Part shown: positions 5,319-5,995 of the stretch, in pieces
Layout of the letters: each line of letters begins with the position of its first letter
Numbering within the stretch: position 1 is the first letter of the stretch
DNA from: Frankiaceae bacterium
GTDB lineage: Bacteria > Actinomycetota > Actinomycetes > Frankiales > Frankiaceae
Direction of reading: 5' to 3'
NCBI GenBank assembly: GCA_030840885.1
Contig: JAVEDQ010000023.1
Location: 1-5,995 of the forward strand
Length of the DNA: 5,995 nucleotides
The notes under the pieces: model-generated
Database searches by the model: none
Told to the model about the DNA's origin: nothing
Seen by the model: the letters and a program-made list of their open reading frames with translations, nothing else
Made by a program: the position numbers and the translations under genes

Positions 5319-5995
5319 ATGATGTCCTACGCCGGACGACGGCTGCTCACGAGCATCCCCGTCGTGCTGCTGAGCACGTTCGTCGTGTTCCTCATGGTCA
5401 GCTTCTCCGGCGACCCGTTGCAGGACTTCAAGGCCCAGCAGCTGCGCCAGAACGCGAACCCGATGATCGTGGCGGAGCGGGTCCGGGCCGAGCAGCACTT
5501 CCTGCGCCTCGACCGGCCGCTGCTCGACCGCTACTGGCTGTGGATCAAGGGCATCGTCACCTCCGGCGATTTCGGTCCGTCGCGCTCGGTGCCGAACATC
5601 GGTGGCGAGCTCGCCGACCGCCTTGCGGTCACGGCCCGCCTCCTGACGCTCGCGCTGCTGCTCGCCGTCGCTCTCGCCCTCGTCGTCGGCGTCGTGGGGG
5701 CGCTGCGTCGTCCAGGAGCGGTCGACCATGCGCTGACCGCCGTGACCATCGTCTTCTTCTCGCTGCCGGTGTTCTGGTTCGCCGTGCTGCTCAAGGACTA
5801 CCTTGCGGTCGACCTCAACACTGCGGTGGGGAGGCGGCTGGTCTTCACGATGGGGGAGTCGACGCCCAACCTGGCCGGCGGGTTCTGGACGCAGCTGGGC
5901 GACGCACTGGGCCACCTCGTACTGCCCATCCTGGTACTGGCGTTGACCGTCTACCCGCCGTGGAGCAGGTTCCAGCGAAGGGCGATGATCGAGGT
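5319..5995 (+). CDS. ABC transporter permease, DppB/OppB type (partial, 3' end outside window)
   Basis: This is the first membrane subunit of the importer fed by the preceding lipoprotein. The visible 225 residues run off the window edge. A TM helix at about 9-30 after a short basic N-terminus, the signature FLRLDRPLLDRYWLWIKGIVTSGDFG (61-86, key residues L64, D65, R66, P67, G84, D85/F86 region) and the following segment ending in GELADRLAVTARLL match the N-terminus of DppB-like permeases. Further TM segments lie near 107-129, 138-158 and 198-214. The end, FQRRAMIE, matches the stretch just ahead of the EAA loop that docks the ATPase; that loop is cut off. The full family length is usually 310-340 aa. 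The start is ATG 5319 or the adjacent ATG 5322. The best purine run, AGGGAG (5300-5305), is 13 nt or more away, so initiation may lean on coupling to the upstream gene. No in-frame alternative start exists upstream. Confidence 0.92.
   Translation, partial: MMSYAGRRLLTSIPVVLLSTFVVFLMVSFSGDPLQDFKAQQLRQNANPMIVAERVRAEQHFLRLDRPLLDRYWLWIKGIVTSGDFGPSRSVPNIGGELADRLAVTARLLTLALLLAVALALVVGVVGALRRPGAVDHALTAVTIVFFSLPVFWFAVLLKDYLAVDLNTAVGRRLVFTMGESTPNLAGGFWTQLGDALGHLVLPILVLALTVYPPWSRFQRRAMIE

Noticed and set aside
5622..5810. CTTGCGGTC occurring at 5622-5630 and 5802-5810 in the permease gene
   Set aside because: A nine-base word using common codons for Leu-Ala-Val, repeated only twice with no flanking similarity. 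Chance is sufficient.
4866..5915. Antisense frame of 349 codons across the binding protein and permease
   Set aside because: It is an Arg/Ala/Gln-rich low-complexity translation opposite two confident genes, consistent with a GC-driven shadow.

Overview
The window is high-GC DNA with strong G/C preference at third codon positions. Its proteins are of actinobacterial type: the GAPDH carries a [14 protein letters not shown] stretch, and phosphoglycerate kinase ends in [20 protein letters not shown]. The layout also fits Actinobacteria, with a gap-pgk-tpiA glycolytic cluster on the + strand, several GTG starts and a Cys-lipidated solute-binding protein. I cannot name the genus.

Positions 1-174 are the upstream region of the glycolytic cluster. 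They hold a tandem direct repeat, a possible -10 box, a perfect 8-bp-arm inverted repeat and the ribosome binding site of gap. Three consecutive central glycolysis genes follow: gap (175-1182), pgk (1218-2501) and tpiA (2591-3388). Together they interconvert dihydroxyacetone phosphate, glyceraldehyde-3-phosphate, 1,3-bisphosphoglycerate and 3-phosphoglycerate, with NADH and ATP production in the glycolytic direction. A strong hairpin overlaps the pgk stop codon and may set different expression of tpiA.

A 177-bp gap (3389-3565) separates glycolysis from a second module. It holds a 27-bp, almost perfect palindrome that ends just before the ribosome binding site of the next gene. The second module is the start of an oligopeptide/dipeptide-type ABC importer: a lipoprotein solute-binding protein (3566-5287) and the first permease (5319 to the window end, truncated before the EAA loop). 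A second permease and one or two ATPases would be expected beyond the window. secG, which often follows tpiA in Actinobacteria, is not between tpiA and the transporter.

All five genes are ordinary families and I see no wholly new system. The points most worth a second look are the 27-bp palindrome before the transporter, three short extra segments in Pgk that each contain an inverted repeat at DNA level, the gap leader palindrome with alternative pairing partners, and an unusual residue pair at the GAPDH cofactor-specificity position.
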